This document shows, one piece after another, positions 49,691 through 58,068 of a DNA stretch of 64,000 bases; the first letter of the stretch is position 1, and each line of letters starts with the position of its first letter. A program made the position numbers and the translations under genes. A model generated the notes under the pieces. That model saw nothing but the letters and a program-made list of their open reading frames with translations. It was not told the DNA's origin and did no database searches. This DNA is from Marinobacter xestospongiae. GTDB taxonomy: Bacteria; Pseudomonadota; Gammaproteobacteria; Pseudomonadales; Oleiphilaceae. The stretch covers positions 1-64,000 of the forward strand of contig NZ_JAKZAK010000023.1 in the NCBI RefSeq assembly GCF_023156385.1. The letters run 5' to 3'.

Positions 49691-50425
49691 ATGGGTCTCC
49701 TGTTTGAGGAAATCGACTGTCAGCCTTCCCGACTGGGTGACATTTCCCTGCGACGACGTCGCATTCCGGCCCTGGGAGATCGGGACATCTATGAGGTGAA
49801 ACTCGGGGATGAGTTTCTGATGTCCAGTCTGTTTGTTGAAGCCGAGAAGGAGCTGTCCAACCTTGGCCTGGCGGCCCTCGATGGCGATCAGTGGAAGGTC
49901 GTTGTTGGCGGTCTGGGGCTGGGGTATACCGCTGTGGAAGCGCTACGCAATGATCGGGTTGGCGAGCTGCTGGTGGTGGAGGCGCTGGACACCGTGATCC
50001 ACTGGCACCAACAGGAGAAGGTACCGTTGGGGGCCGAGCTCAACCGGGATAAGCGTTGCCGCTATGTTCATGGCAGTTTCTTCGACCTCGCTGTCTCCCA
50101 GGCGGGTTTTGACCCCGACCATCCTGGCAGCCAGTTGGATGCCATCCTGTTGGACATTGATCACTCACCCCGGGCGCTGCTGAACGATTCCAACGCCAGT
50201 TTCTATACCCACGACAGTCTGCAGAAGATGGCCAGCCATTTACGAGCGGGTGGTATTTTTGGTCTGTGGTCCAACGAACCGCCGGATGAGGCGTTTATGG
50301 GCATTCTCCGAGCGCTGTTCACCGACGTGGAGGCGCAGGAGATTGCGTTCTACAACCCGTTCCAGAACCGGGAGGCGTACAACACTGTTTACCTGGCACG
50401 AAAGACCGCGGGTTCGGCGCACTAA
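49691..50425 (+). CDS. Spermidine synthase-like SAM-dependent protein
   Basis: A 244-residue Rossmann-fold protein of the polyamine synthase/methyltransferase type: VVVGGLGLGYTAVEALRNDR (motif I), LLVVEALDTVIHWHQQ and LDAILLDIDHSPRALL in place of the usual D-D-P motif. The polyamine-binding gatekeeper tyrosine is not evident, so it may be a methyltransferase. AAGGA precedes the ATG at 49691. It may share a transcript with the crotonase upstream. Confidence 0.8.
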   Translation: MGLLFEEIDCQPSRLGDISLRRRRIPALGDRDIYEVKLGDEFLMSSLFVEAEKELSNLGLAALDGDQWKVVVGGLGLGYTAVEALRNDRVGELLVVEALDTVIHWHQQEKVPLGAELNRDKRCRYVHGSFFDLAVSQAGFDPDHPGSQLDAILLDIDHSPRALLNDSNASFYTHDSLQKMASHLRAGGIFGLWSNEPPDEAFMGILRALFTDVEAQEIAFYNPFQNREAYNTVYLARKTAGSAH

Positions 50426-50486
50426 AGCCTCGGGAAGGCCTTTGCGTTAGACTCCCCACCACACTCAGCAGCAAAGCAGACCCACC

Positions 50487-50876
50487 ATGAGTAACAACCC
50501 GTTGGAACAGATCCTGGCGATGGATGGCGAGGAGCGATACGACTTTTTTCTGGATCAGGTCGTCGAGGAACGCGAGATCTGGATTCTGGTCAACGACGAC
50601 CACCAATTCCTGAAGATCGTGGCGGAGGAGGACGGCGTGGCCTACCTGCCGGTCTGGCCGGCTGAGGCGTTTGCCAGCGACTACGCCAAAGGCTCAGACA
50701 ATCTGTCTCCCAAAGCCATTTCGCTACCGGACTTCTTCCGGAAATGGGTACCGGGACTCAGCAAGGACGGCCTTGAGGTCGGTGTGTTCCCCGGTGCCGA
50801 CAGCGAACTGTGGATCACCGGACCACAGGATCTGAAGGACGATCTGCAGGAAGTGTTGTCGAACACCGGGTTTTGA
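50487..50876 (+). CDS. DUF2750 family protein
   Basis: A 129-residue acidic cytosolic protein with the DUF2750 pattern: ERYDFFLDQVVEEREIWILV, YLPVWPAEAFASDYA, ISLPDFFRKWVPGLSKDG and VGVFPGADSELWITGP. Function unknown; relatives sit in Imm-like and SUKH-type contexts in some genomes. It starts 61 bp after the spermidine synthase-like gene. Confidence 0.82.
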   Translation: MSNNPLEQILAMDGEERYDFFLDQVVEEREIWILVNDDHQFLKIVAEEDGVAYLPVWPAEAFASDYAKGSDNLSPKAISLPDFFRKWVPGLSKDGLEVGVFPGADSELWITGPQDLKDDLQEVLSNTGF

Positions 50877-50941
50877 GCCTTCTCTGAGCGTCCGCCGGCG
50901 ATCCGGAAGACAGGGTTTCAGGGCGTTGCTGGTGATGGGAC

Positions 50942-52123
50942 TCAATCGGCCCAATGCCAGGGTGGTGCATCCAGCAGGCCCTGATCCACGATGACGGTTT
51001 CCCCGAGGTCTTTATTAAGGGCGATGGAGTTGCAGTCGTTGTTTGCTTCCAGGGTCGCTACCAGGCGTGGTGCGTGTGACACCACCCAGACCTTGGTTTC
51101 CCGGGCCGCGCGGATGATCAGTCGCCCCAGCGCCGGGAGCAGGTCGGGATGCAGACTGGTTTCCGGCTCATTCAGCACCAGCAGGGACGGTGGCCGGGGG
51201 GTCAGCAGAGCGGCCACCAGCAACAGGTAACGCAGAGTGCCGTCCGACAGCTCCGCCTGATTCAGTGGTCGCAGCAGGCCGTGCTGAAGAAACTGCAGTA
51301 CAAAGCGGTTGCCGGCATCGGCCTCAAAGCCAATGGTGGCGCCCGGGAAGGCGTCTTCGATCGCGTCGTACAGGGCCTCCCGGTCGCCAATTTCGTGGAT
51401 GGTCCGGAGCGCGGCTACCAGACTGTGGCCATCGTGGTCCAACACCGGTGTGCGTGTGCCGATTTGAGGGGTACGGATGATGGACTGGGGATCGGTACGG
51501 AACTGGTCATAGAAACGCCAGTTACGGATGGTTTGGCGCACGGCGTAGACCTCGGGTACAGCCACCGGGTCGCTGATCTCATTCAGTATGCTGTCGTGAC
51601 TGCTGATATGGGCGTTGTAGACTTCCCACGAACGACCGGAGCGCACCTTCACGACCGGTCCCACCCGGTCGATAAGGCAACTGCTGGGCCGGCAGACGTC
51701 GCCTACCCAGATGCACTCGCGCTTGATTTCCGGATCGAACTGGAACATCGACGGTTCTTGATAGCCGGCAAACCCCTGGGGCGAGGGCATGCCCAGCGAG
51801 ATTGCATAACCAAACTCTTCACCGGCGAATCCAAGTCTGAGACGGGTTTGCTTCTTTTTTGCGGTCCCCTGGACGGGGGCCCGACCGCTTCTCATATCCG
51901 ACGTCAACGTCTCTGGCCCGGCCCAGAAGGTGTAATCGAGACCGCCCTCCCGGGCAATGGATGAGATCAGGTTGCCCTTTGCAGCCTCCGCCAGCAGTCG
52001 CAGGGCTTTATAGAGATTGGACTTGCCACAACCATTGGGTCCGGTGACGATGTTGAGGTTGGCAAGCGGTGAGACAACCTCTTTCAGGCTGCGATAGTTC
52101 GATACGGCGAAGGCGTTGATCAT
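50942..52123 (-). CDS. RecF/SMC-like AAA family ATPase
   Basis: A 393-residue ATPase of the AAA_15/AAA_21 kind: INAFAVSNYRSLKEVVSPLA, Walker A TGPNGCGKSN (about 27-36), the ABC signature ELSDGTLRYLLLVAALLTP, Walker B LLVLNEPETSLHP and the switch VVSHAPRLVATLE. Such ATPases occur alone or as sensors in defence and repair systems (OLD, abortive infection). Here no toprim nuclease or partner gene follows, so the task is unclear. Confidence 0.88.
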   Translation of the reverse strand: MINAFAVSNYRSLKEVVSPLANLNIVTGPNGCGKSNLYKALRLLAEAAKGNLISSIAREGGLDYTFWAGPETLTSDMRSGRAPVQGTAKKKQTRLRLGFAGEEFGYAISLGMPSPQGFAGYQEPSMFQFDPEIKRECIWVGDVCRPSSCLIDRVGPVVKVRSGRSWEVYNAHISSHDSILNEISDPVAVPEVYAVRQTIRNWRFYDQFRTDPQSIIRTPQIGTRTPVLDHDGHSLVAALRTIHEIGDREALYDAIEDAFPGATIGFEADAGNRFVLQFLQHGLLRPLNQAELSDGTLRYLLLVAALLTPRPPSLLVLNEPETSLHPDLLPALGRLIIRAARETKVWVVSHAPRLVATLEANNDCNSIALNKDLGETVIVDQGLLDAPPWHWAD

Positions 52124-52348
52124 GGCGCAGGGTCGTTGAGTCAGCGGTCAGGGGAATGGGCAGTGTAACCATAGATGCCTTGGCAATCGACGACAGTGCC
52201 TGACGCCGTAGTATCATCGGCCACGCACTGCTATCGCTCATCCGCAGCGATGACCTCCCCACTTTAGCGCCGCCTAAGCAAACCGCCCTGCCGGTGATCT
52301 ATATATAACGTTATGTATTTGTTGGCTTTATGTCTTTTTTCTGGGAGG

Positions 52349-52364
52349 CGGCATAATTATTGCC
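52349..52364 (+). promoter_or_regulatory. Predicted sigma-54 promoter of the cyanase operon
   Basis: CGGCATAATTATTGCC (52349-52364) has GG, exactly ten bases, then GC, and matches GGCA and TTGC of the -24/-12 consensus. RpoN promoters of this type serve nitrogen-limited genes under NtrC. The predicted start is near 52375, which would make the leader about 185 nt long. Confidence 0.65.
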
Positions 52365-52385
52365 GAAGACCTGAGGAGTACAAGA

Positions 52386-52479
52386 CATAAAGCTGCTTTC
52401 AAGCTTTATGGTGAAACATCACAAGGCAACGGCGCCTTCTCTGTCCTGGTTTCCAGGGTGGGGGAGGCGCCGTTTTTTT
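52386..52479 (+). promoter_or_regulatory. Leader hairpins and intrinsic terminator before the channel gene
   Basis: CATAAAGCT/AGCTTTATG (52386-52410) is a 9-bp hairpin. A small GTGA/TCAC hairpin follows (52411-52422), then AACGGCGCCT (52428-52437) pairs with AGGCGCCGTT (52465-52474), which ends in seven T (52473-52479): an intrinsic terminator about 80 bp before the first gene. The order (two hairpins, then a terminator) recalls NasR/ANTAR-controlled nitrate leaders, though the loops do not clearly fit the A1-G4 hexaloop rule. Confidence 0.75.
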
Positions 52480-52559
52480 GTGCCCAGAACCCGTTAGAGG
52501 GTTTTTTCAGCCGGTGCGTGCGTGTTGAGAGGCCCCAATTCAGAAAGAGGAAAAGACGG

Positions 52560-53396
52560 ATGTCCTACTTAGCTCCCTCCGAGTTCGTCACCAAAATGGT
52601 GGATGCCGGTGAATCCAAGATTCACATGTCCACCCGCGACACCCTGATCCGCGCCTATATGGCCGGCGCGATCCTGGCCCTGGCGGCAGTATTCGCGGTT
52701 ACCGTGGCCGTCCAGACCGGGGTGTTCCTGATTGGGGCGATACTGTTTCCGGTCGGGTTCTGCATGCTTTACCTGATGGGCTTTGATCTGCTGACCGGAG
52801 TGTTCATGCTGACACCCCTGGCGCTGCTGGACCGACGCCCCGGCGTTACCCCCGGCGCGATTCTGAGAAACTGGGGGCTGGTGTTCGTCGGCAACTTTGC
52901 GGGTGCATTGACGGTCGCCTTCATGATGGCCTTTGTGTTCACCTATGGTTTCAACACCGAGCCGGGTGCGGTCGGTGCCAAGATCGCCAGTGTGGGAGAG
53001 GATCGGACCCTGGGCTACGCCGAGTATGGGGCGGCAGGTTGGGCCACCATTTTCATCCGGGGCATGCTGTGTAACTGGATGGTGTCCATGGGGGTGGTTG
53101 GCGCGATGATCTCAACCAACGTCGCTGGCAAGGTGATCGCCATGTGGATGCCGATCATGCTGTTCTTCTTCATGGGCTTTGAGCACTCGGTGGTGAACAT
53201 GTTCCTGTTCCCATCGGCGATGATCATGGGCGGTGAGTTCTCCGTCATGGATTACATGATCTGGAACGAAATTCCCACTGCGCTGGGTAACCTGGTGGGC
53301 GGCCTGGCGTTCACCGGCCTGACGCTCTACACCACCCACGTCCGCACCGCCAAACGTAAGGCCGCCGTAGCGCCGATTGATCGCGCGGCCGCCTGA
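52560..53396 (+). CDS. Formate/nitrite transporter (FNT) family channel
   Basis: A 278-residue FNT-type channel with six helices: LAPSEFVTKMVDAGESK at the N-terminus, FPVGFCMLYLMGFDLLTGVF, FVGNFAGALTVAFM, LCNWMVSMGVVGAMISTNVA and FFFMGFEHSVVNMFLFPSAM with the pore histidine (FEHSVVN). FNT channels pass small monovalent anions such as formate, nitrite or hydrosulfide. Placed before a kinase and cyanase, it could carry nitrite or cyanate. The stop overlaps the kinase gene's ATG (TGATG), so they are translated together. Confidence 0.9.
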   Translation: MSYLAPSEFVTKMVDAGESKIHMSTRDTLIRAYMAGAILALAAVFAVTVAVQTGVFLIGAILFPVGFCMLYLMGFDLLTGVFMLTPLALLDRRPGVTPGAILRNWGLVFVGNFAGALTVAFMMAFVFTYGFNTEPGAVGAKIASVGEDRTLGYAEYGAAGWATIFIRGMLCNWMVSMGVVGAMISTNVAGKVIAMWMPIMLFFFMGFEHSVVNMFLFPSAMIMGGEFSVMDYMIWNEIPTALGNLVGGLAFTGLTLYTTHVRTAKRKAAVAPIDRAAA

Positions 53397-55171
53397 TGTC
53401 GATGGCAACAGACTCCGGGATGCAGGTGGCCGGGCCCCGTGAGGGGCTCACGGCCCCTGGACTCAGGGTCTCTGTGGGGCAGTACTCCGACCGGGGCCAG
53501 AAGCCCTGCAATCAGGACTTTGCTGGCTACCGGTTGCCTCCGGAGCCCAGGCTCAGTCTCAAGGGCCTGGCGTTTGCGATGGCTGATGGCGTCAGTTCCA
53601 GCGACGTCAGCCAGATTGCCAGTGAAACGGCGGTCACCAGCTTTCTGGACGACTATTTCTGTACCTCCGAGGCCTGGAGTGTCAGGAGCGCGGCGGAGAA
53701 AGTGCTGGCCGCGACCAATGCCTGGCTGTATGGCCAGAATCGCAGAGGGCCGTACCGCTATGAACGGCACAAAGGGTATGTCTGTACCCTCAGTGCGTTG
53801 GTGTTGAAGGCCGCAACCGCCCACCTGGTCCATGTCGGGGATACCCGGATTTATCGCCTGCGGGAGGTCGGCCTGGAACAGCTCACCCACGACCACCGCC
53901 TGTGGATGGATCATGGCCGCAGCTGCCTGAGCCGGGCACTGGGGGCCGAAGCACTGGTCGAGATCGATTACCAGGCCCTGCCGCTGAAGGTGGGTGATAC
54001 GTTCATTCTGGCGACCGACGGCGTGTATGAGCATATCCCGACCGGAGAACTGGTTGCGTGCATTCAAAGCCAGCAGGCGGATCTCGACAACGCCGCCCGG
54101 TGTCTGGTCCGGGAGGCCCTGACGCGCGGCAGTGACGACAACCTCAGCATCCAGATCATCCGGATTGACGCGTTCCCGAAGCACCCGGCCCTGCCTCTGC
54201 AGCAGGAGCTCGATCGTCTGCCTTTGCCGCCTCTGCTGGAACCCGGGCAATCGCTGGATGGCTATACCGTTGTGCGGGCGCTGCACGCCAGCAGTCGCAG
54301 CCATGTTTATCTTGCGGTGGATGAAGTCTCCGGGTGCCAGTTGGTGCTGAAGCTGCCTTCGACGGATCTGCGGGATGAGGACGGCTATCTGGAACGTCTG
54401 CTGATGGAAGAGTGGATCGCCCGTCGGATCAACGGTGGCCATGTTGTTAAAGCCGCCCCCCGCAGTCGGGAGCGCAATTACCTCTATACCGTCTCAGAGT
54501 ATGTCGAGGGTCAGACACTGGCCCAGTGGCTGAAAGACCACCCGAAGCCGGAACTGGAGACGGTTCGCAACCTGCTGGAACAGGTTGCCAAAGGGCTCTA
54601 CTCCCTGCACCGGATGGAGATACTGCATCAGGATATCCGTCCCGAGAACCTGATGATCGACACCCGGGGCACGGTAAAGATCCTGGACTTCGGCTCGGCC
54701 CGCGTCGCCGGTATCGCGGAGGCCTCTGCGATGAGCAGTCGCAGCGACCGGCCAGGCACCGCCCTGTACATGGCGCCGGAATACTTTCTGGGTGAGGTGG
54801 GCACGACCCGTTCCGATCTCTACTCATTGGGTGTGCTGGCCTATCACCTGCTGAGTGGCCGCTTCCCCTACGGCAACCAGGTGGCCAGAACCCGGACCGC
54901 CGCTGACCAACGCCGGTTGGGCTATCGCTCGGTACTGGATGATGAGCGCGCCATTCCGGTATGGGTCGACGAAACCCTCAGAAGAGCCGTTCATCCCAAC
55001 CCGGATCGCCGCTATCAGGAACTGTCCGAATTTATCCATGACCTGCGCTCACCCAACAGCGCCTACCTCAACAAGACCCGACCGCCACTGATTGAACGCC
55101 ATCCGGTGCGGTTCTGGCAGGGCGTGGCTGCGGTGCTTGCCATTGTGGTGGTGCTGTTGCTCAACCAGTGA
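53396..55171 (+). CDS. Fused PP2C phosphatase-Ser/Thr kinase with C-terminal membrane anchor
   Basis: A 591-residue protein. Residues about 25-260 are a PP2C phosphatase (NQDFAGY, FAMADGVSSSD, VHVGDTRIYRL, RGSDDNLSIQII). Residues about 285-550 are a Hanks-type kinase: VLKLP with the ATP lysine, HQDIRPEN (411-418; HRD is HQD), DFGSA (431-435) and ALYMAPEYF. The glycine loop is degenerate (LHASSRSHVYLAV). One helix at the end (VAAVLAIVVVLLLNQ) anchors it in the membrane. Similar fusions adjoin nitrate/nitrite assimilation genes in Pseudomonas. It probably tunes the channel or nitrogen response; targets unknown. Confidence 0.92.
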   Translation: MSMATDSGMQVAGPREGLTAPGLRVSVGQYSDRGQKPCNQDFAGYRLPPEPRLSLKGLAFAMADGVSSSDVSQIASETAVTSFLDDYFCTSEAWSVRSAAEKVLAATNAWLYGQNRRGPYRYERHKGYVCTLSALVLKAATAHLVHVGDTRIYRLREVGLEQLTHDHRLWMDHGRSCLSRALGAEALVEIDYQALPLKVGDTFILATDGVYEHIPTGELVACIQSQQADLDNAARCLVREALTRGSDDNLSIQIIRIDAFPKHPALPLQQELDRLPLPPLLEPGQSLDGYTVVRALHASSRSHVYLAVDEVSGCQLVLKLPSTDLRDEDGYLERLLMEEWIARRINGGHVVKAAPRSRERNYLYTVSEYVEGQTLAQWLKDHPKPELETVRNLLEQVAKGLYSLHRMEILHQDIRPENLMIDTRGTVKILDFGSARVAGIAEASAMSSRSDRPGTALYMAPEYFLGEVGTTRSDLYSLGVLAYHLLSGRFPYGNQVARTRTAADQRRLGYRSVLDDERAIPVWVDETLRRAVHPNPDRRYQELSEFIHDLRSPNSAYLNKTRPPLIERHPVRFWQGVAAVLAIVVVLLLNQ

Positions 55172-55201
55172 AAATCGAACTGAAAGGAAGAGGAACCGAT
55201 C

Positions 55202-55651
55202 ATGATTCATAACCGGGAAGACGTGACCCAACGGATCGTTGCCACCAAGGTGGCCAAGGGCCTCAAGTGGAAAGACGTGGCCGCTGAAATCGGCATGTCC
55301 AAAGAGTGGACCACCGCAGCGTGTCTGGGGCAGATGAGTTTCAACAAGGCCCAGGCCGAAACTGTCGGACGGATATTTGAGCTGCCGGATGAGGCCGTCG
55401 CCTGGCTGCAGATTCCGCCCTACAAGGGCTCATTGCCATCGGGTATCCCGACGGACCCGCTGATCTACCGTTGGTATGAGGTTGTCAGTGTTTTCGGCAC
55501 AACGATCAAGGAACTGATACATGAAGAATTTGGCGATGGCATTATGAGCGCCATCGACTTTTCTTTTGATGTCCAGCGTGAAGAGGACCCAAAAGGGGAT
55601 CGGGTCAACGTCGTGCTGTCCGGGAAGTTCTTGCCCTACAAAAACTTCTGA
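55202..55651 (+). CDS. cynS: Cyanase (cyanate hydratase)
   Basis: A 149-residue cyanase. The N-terminal helical domain resembles a lambda-repressor fold (VAAEIGMSKEWTTAACLGQM). The catalytic triad is Arg90, Glu93 (YRWYE) and Ser116 (GIMSAIDF), spaced as Arg96, Glu99 and Ser122 of E. coli CynS. It turns cyanate plus bicarbonate into ammonia and CO2, giving detoxification and nitrogen supply. It starts 30 bp after the kinase gene behind GAAAGGAAGAGG. A weak hairpin AGAGGC/GCCTCT at 55678-55695 closes the operon. Confidence 0.95.
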   Translation: MIHNREDVTQRIVATKVAKGLKWKDVAAEIGMSKEWTTAACLGQMSFNKAQAETVGRIFELPDEAVAWLQIPPYKGSLPSGIPTDPLIYRWYEVVSVFGTTIKELIHEEFGDGIMSAIDFSFDVQREEDPKGDRVNVVLSGKFLPYKNF

Positions 55652-55807
55652 CGGCCAGAGGTGATCCGGAGTTGATCAGAGGCTCCCTTGCCTCTGCGAC
55701 ACTGGACAAACCGCATTCCCCATGCAGTAATGCCGGCTGATGCCACAAGTGCTCCCCGCAACAAGTTGGGCGAGCTGGCGTTCAGAGTCTGCAAGAGGAA
55801 GGGAAGA

Positions 55808-56812
55808 ATGCTGTTAAGCACAGGGCAGGAGTCCGGAGTGTTGCGTCGTAGGGGGAGTGGTGCCGTTGCGGTTCTGCTGCTTCTGATTGGTGTGCTGTTT
55901 GGCCCGGCTGCCTACGCGGCGCCGGGGGCTGAGTCTGTCGAAGTCAGGGTGGCACCAAGGTCTGATGGCTCCCATGTTACCTACTACCTGCTGGAGAAGG
56001 CCTCTCAGGCGCCCAGCGAGGTACTGTTGCTGGTCCTGCAGGGCTCGGACTGCAACAGCGTACTGAACAACGAGTCGATCCTTACCGGCTACCGGAATGT
56101 CTGGCCTCAGGCAGACCTGCTGCTGGTCGAGAAGTACGGCATCGACCACAGCCTGGCCTACAGTGCGGAGCCGGAACGCGCCGATTGCCCGGCCGATTAC
56201 GTCCAGCATGACAGTCCCGGCCAGCGACTGGACGATCTGCAGTTGGTGTTGGAGACGGTTCGCCAGCAGGGCAACTATCATCATTACGTGGTGTTGGGCG
56301 GCAGTGAAGGCGCGGTGATCGCCAATCTATTGTCCGCCCGCGTGCGCTTTCTCAGCGCCACGGTTGCCTTCAATGGTGGTGGTCGCTTCTTTCTTGACGA
56401 CGTATTGCACAGTATCGCTGCGGAGCATGACAGTGCGGAGGCCGCCGAGGGCAGCCTGCAGGAGTTTCGGGGGTTCGCAGCCTTTGTGCGGAACAGCGAA
56501 CCGGTCGAGTTGAATGTGAGTGGCCACGGTTTCGATTGGTGGCAGCAGATGCTCTCTCTGGACCAACTGAACGTCCTGCGGGGTGTGAACTCGCCAGTGT
56601 TGCTGCTGCAGGGCGGTCAGGACCGCTCGGTAGCGCCGGCAAAAGTCGATGAACTGGTGGCGGCGGTGCGTCAATCGGGCCGTACGAACGTCGATTATCG
56701 GGTGTATCCGACGTTGGATCACCACTTTCTGGATGCCCAGGGTAACAGCAAGGTCGATAGCGTGGTGGCAGATATCCGTGCCTGGTTAGGGGAAACGTTA
56801 ACAGGTGGTTGA
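55808..56812 (+). CDS. Exported alpha/beta hydrolase-like protein
   Basis: A 334-residue protein with a signal peptide (VAVLLLLIGVLFGPAAYAAP, about 18-37) and an alpha/beta-hydrolase fold: VLLLVLQGSDCNSVL near the oxyanion hole, the nucleophile elbow GGSEGA, the acid in LLLQGGQDRSVAP and the base in YPTLDHHFLD. It is probably a periplasmic esterase or peptidase with unknown substrate. I chose the ATG at 55808 behind GAGGAAGGGAAG. Its end overlaps the next gene by eight bases. Confidence 0.78.
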   Translation: MLLSTGQESGVLRRRGSGAVAVLLLLIGVLFGPAAYAAPGAESVEVRVAPRSDGSHVTYYLLEKASQAPSEVLLLVLQGSDCNSVLNNESILTGYRNVWPQADLLLVEKYGIDHSLAYSAEPERADCPADYVQHDSPGQRLDDLQLVLETVRQQGNYHHYVVLGGSEGAVIANLLSARVRFLSATVAFNGGGRFFLDDVLHSIAAEHDSAEAAEGSLQEFRGFAAFVRNSEPVELNVSGHGFDWWQQMLSLDQLNVLRGVNSPVLLLQGGQDRSVAPAKVDELVAAVRQSGRTNVDYRVYPTLDHHFLDAQGNSKVDSVVADIRAWLGETLTGG

Positions 56813-57155
56813 TGGACGTGTGATCGCCATTTCCGAAGCCTGGACACTCGAATGGGTGGCCTTGGCTTATGTTGGGCTAAGTCTGCTGTTGCTCGGGCTT
56901 TATGGCTGGGACAAACGGGCAGCTCGTCTTGGCCGCCAGCGGGTGCCTGAAAAACGGCTGCAACTGCTGGCGCTGATTGGCGGGTGGCCGGGTGGCTGGC
57001 TGGGCCAACAGCTGTTTCGGCATAAAACCCGAAAACTGAAGTTTCTGTTGGTGTTCTGGTTGATGGCGCTGATCAACCTGTGTGGCCTGATCTGGCTGCT
57101 GTGGATGCTCAGGCGGGACTGGTTCCGGCCGCTGATGGTGTACTTGGAGCCATAA
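56805..57155 (+). CDS. DUF1294 family membrane protein
   Basis: A 116-residue membrane protein with DUF1294 features: YGWDKRAARLGRQRVPEKRL between helices and IGGWPGGWLGQQLFRHKTRK before the next. Three hydrophobic helices are visible (about 17-35, 55-72 and 80-98). The function is unknown; it is often fused to cold-shock domains elsewhere, but not here. The start is a GTG at 56805 overlapping the hydrolase gene; a second GTG at 56820 is possible. Confidence 0.82.
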   Translation: MVDGRVIAISEAWTLEWVALAYVGLSLLLLGLYGWDKRAARLGRQRVPEKRLQLLALIGGWPGGWLGQQLFRHKTRKLKFLLVFWLMALINLCGLIWLLWMLRRDWFRPLMVYLEP

Positions 57156-57158
57156 GTG

Positions 57159-57854
57159 ATGGCAAGACGTTCTATCGCCGGCCGATTGCTGAAGTGGGTG
57201 ACCCTGGGCGGGATGGCTTTGGTGCTGTTTATGGTCCTGGTCATACTGCTGTTTCGGGTCGTGAATCCGCCCACCTCCGCCTTCATGGTGAGTCATCAAC
57301 TGGCTCATCCCGGACAGTCGGTGCAGCAGCAATGGGTGACTTTCTCTGACATTTCACCCTGGATGCCACTGGCCGTGGTGGCCAGTGAAGATCAGCGTTT
57401 CCCTCATCACTGGGGCGTGGATTTCGTGGCTATCCGCGAGGCCCTGGCGGAGTACCAGGCCGGTGAAGGCCTGCGGGGCGCCAGTACTATTACCCAGCAA
57501 ACTGCCAAGAACCTGTTCCTCTGGAATGGTCGCAGCTTTGTAAGAAAGGCGCTTGAGGCGGCGATGGCCTTGGGGTTGGATGGCTTGTGGCCAAAGAAGC
57601 GGGTGCTGGAGGTGTACCTCAACATTGCCGAGTTCGGCACTGGCATATACGGCGTAGAAGCAGCCAGTCAGGCGTTCTTCGGAGTGCCCGCGCGGCAGCT
57701 CTCGCAGGCCCAGGCTGCCCGCTTGGCTGCGGTGCTGCCCAATCCCAAGGTGCTGGATGCAGGCGCACCGTCGGCTTACGTGCAGGAGCGGGTGGTCTGG
57801 ATTCGTAGCCAGATGGCAAGACTGGGTGGACTGAGCTATCTCGAAGGGTTATGA
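57159..57854 (+). CDS. mtgA: Monofunctional peptidoglycan glycosyltransferase MtgA
   Basis: A 231-residue GT51 transglycosylase with one N-terminal membrane anchor (about 12-35). Motif 1 is VVASEDQRFPHHWGVDF with the donor Glu, motif 2 is GASTITQQTAKNLFL, and later KRVLEVYLNIAEFGTGIYGV. It polymerises lipid II into glycan strands without transpeptidation and assists the division septum. Its ATG lies three bases beyond the DUF1294 stop, so the two are probably one transcript. Confidence 0.95.
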   Translation: MARRSIAGRLLKWVTLGGMALVLFMVLVILLFRVVNPPTSAFMVSHQLAHPGQSVQQQWVTFSDISPWMPLAVVASEDQRFPHHWGVDFVAIREALAEYQAGEGLRGASTITQQTAKNLFLWNGRSFVRKALEAAMALGLDGLWPKKRVLEVYLNIAEFGTGIYGVEAASQAFFGVPARQLSQAQAARLAAVLPNPKVLDAGAPSAYVQERVVWIRSQMARLGGLSYLEGL

Positions 57855-57875
57855 CCCGAGGCGCTAGCCACCTGC

Positions 57876-58055
57876 TCAGTGGGCCTTTACTTTCTGCGTA
57901 CCACAGCGTTCACAGCGGTAGATCGTCACCAGTTTGCCCTGTTTGACGTCAAACTGCTTTTCCTTACACACCGCCCACTTGTGATAGCCGTGCTGGCACA
58001 ACCCCTTGCGAGGCGTTTTTTTCTCAGGTTTCTTGAACGGAAGAATGGTTGCCAT
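57876..58055 (-). CDS. Small zinc-ribbon-like protein
   Basis: Fifty-nine residues (start MATILPFKKPEKKTPRKGLC) with cysteine/histidine pairs CQHGYHKWAVC and CERCG, which suggest a structural zinc site, and a basic N-terminus suited to RNA or DNA contact. It begins 13 bases after the rnz stop, so it is the last gene of a HIT-rnz operon. Family unknown, though similar small C-H-C-C proteins are common in Pseudomonas relatives. Confidence 0.72.
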   Translation of the reverse strand: MATILPFKKPEKKTPRKGLCQHGYHKWAVCKEKQFDVKQGKLVTIYRCERCGTQKVKAH

Positions 58056-58068
58056 GGTTCACCTGTGG

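Noticed and set aside
52458..52559. N-terminal extension of the FNT channel
   Set aside because: It would start inside the leader terminator and encode a non-conserved basic segment; the ATG at 52560 gives the family start.
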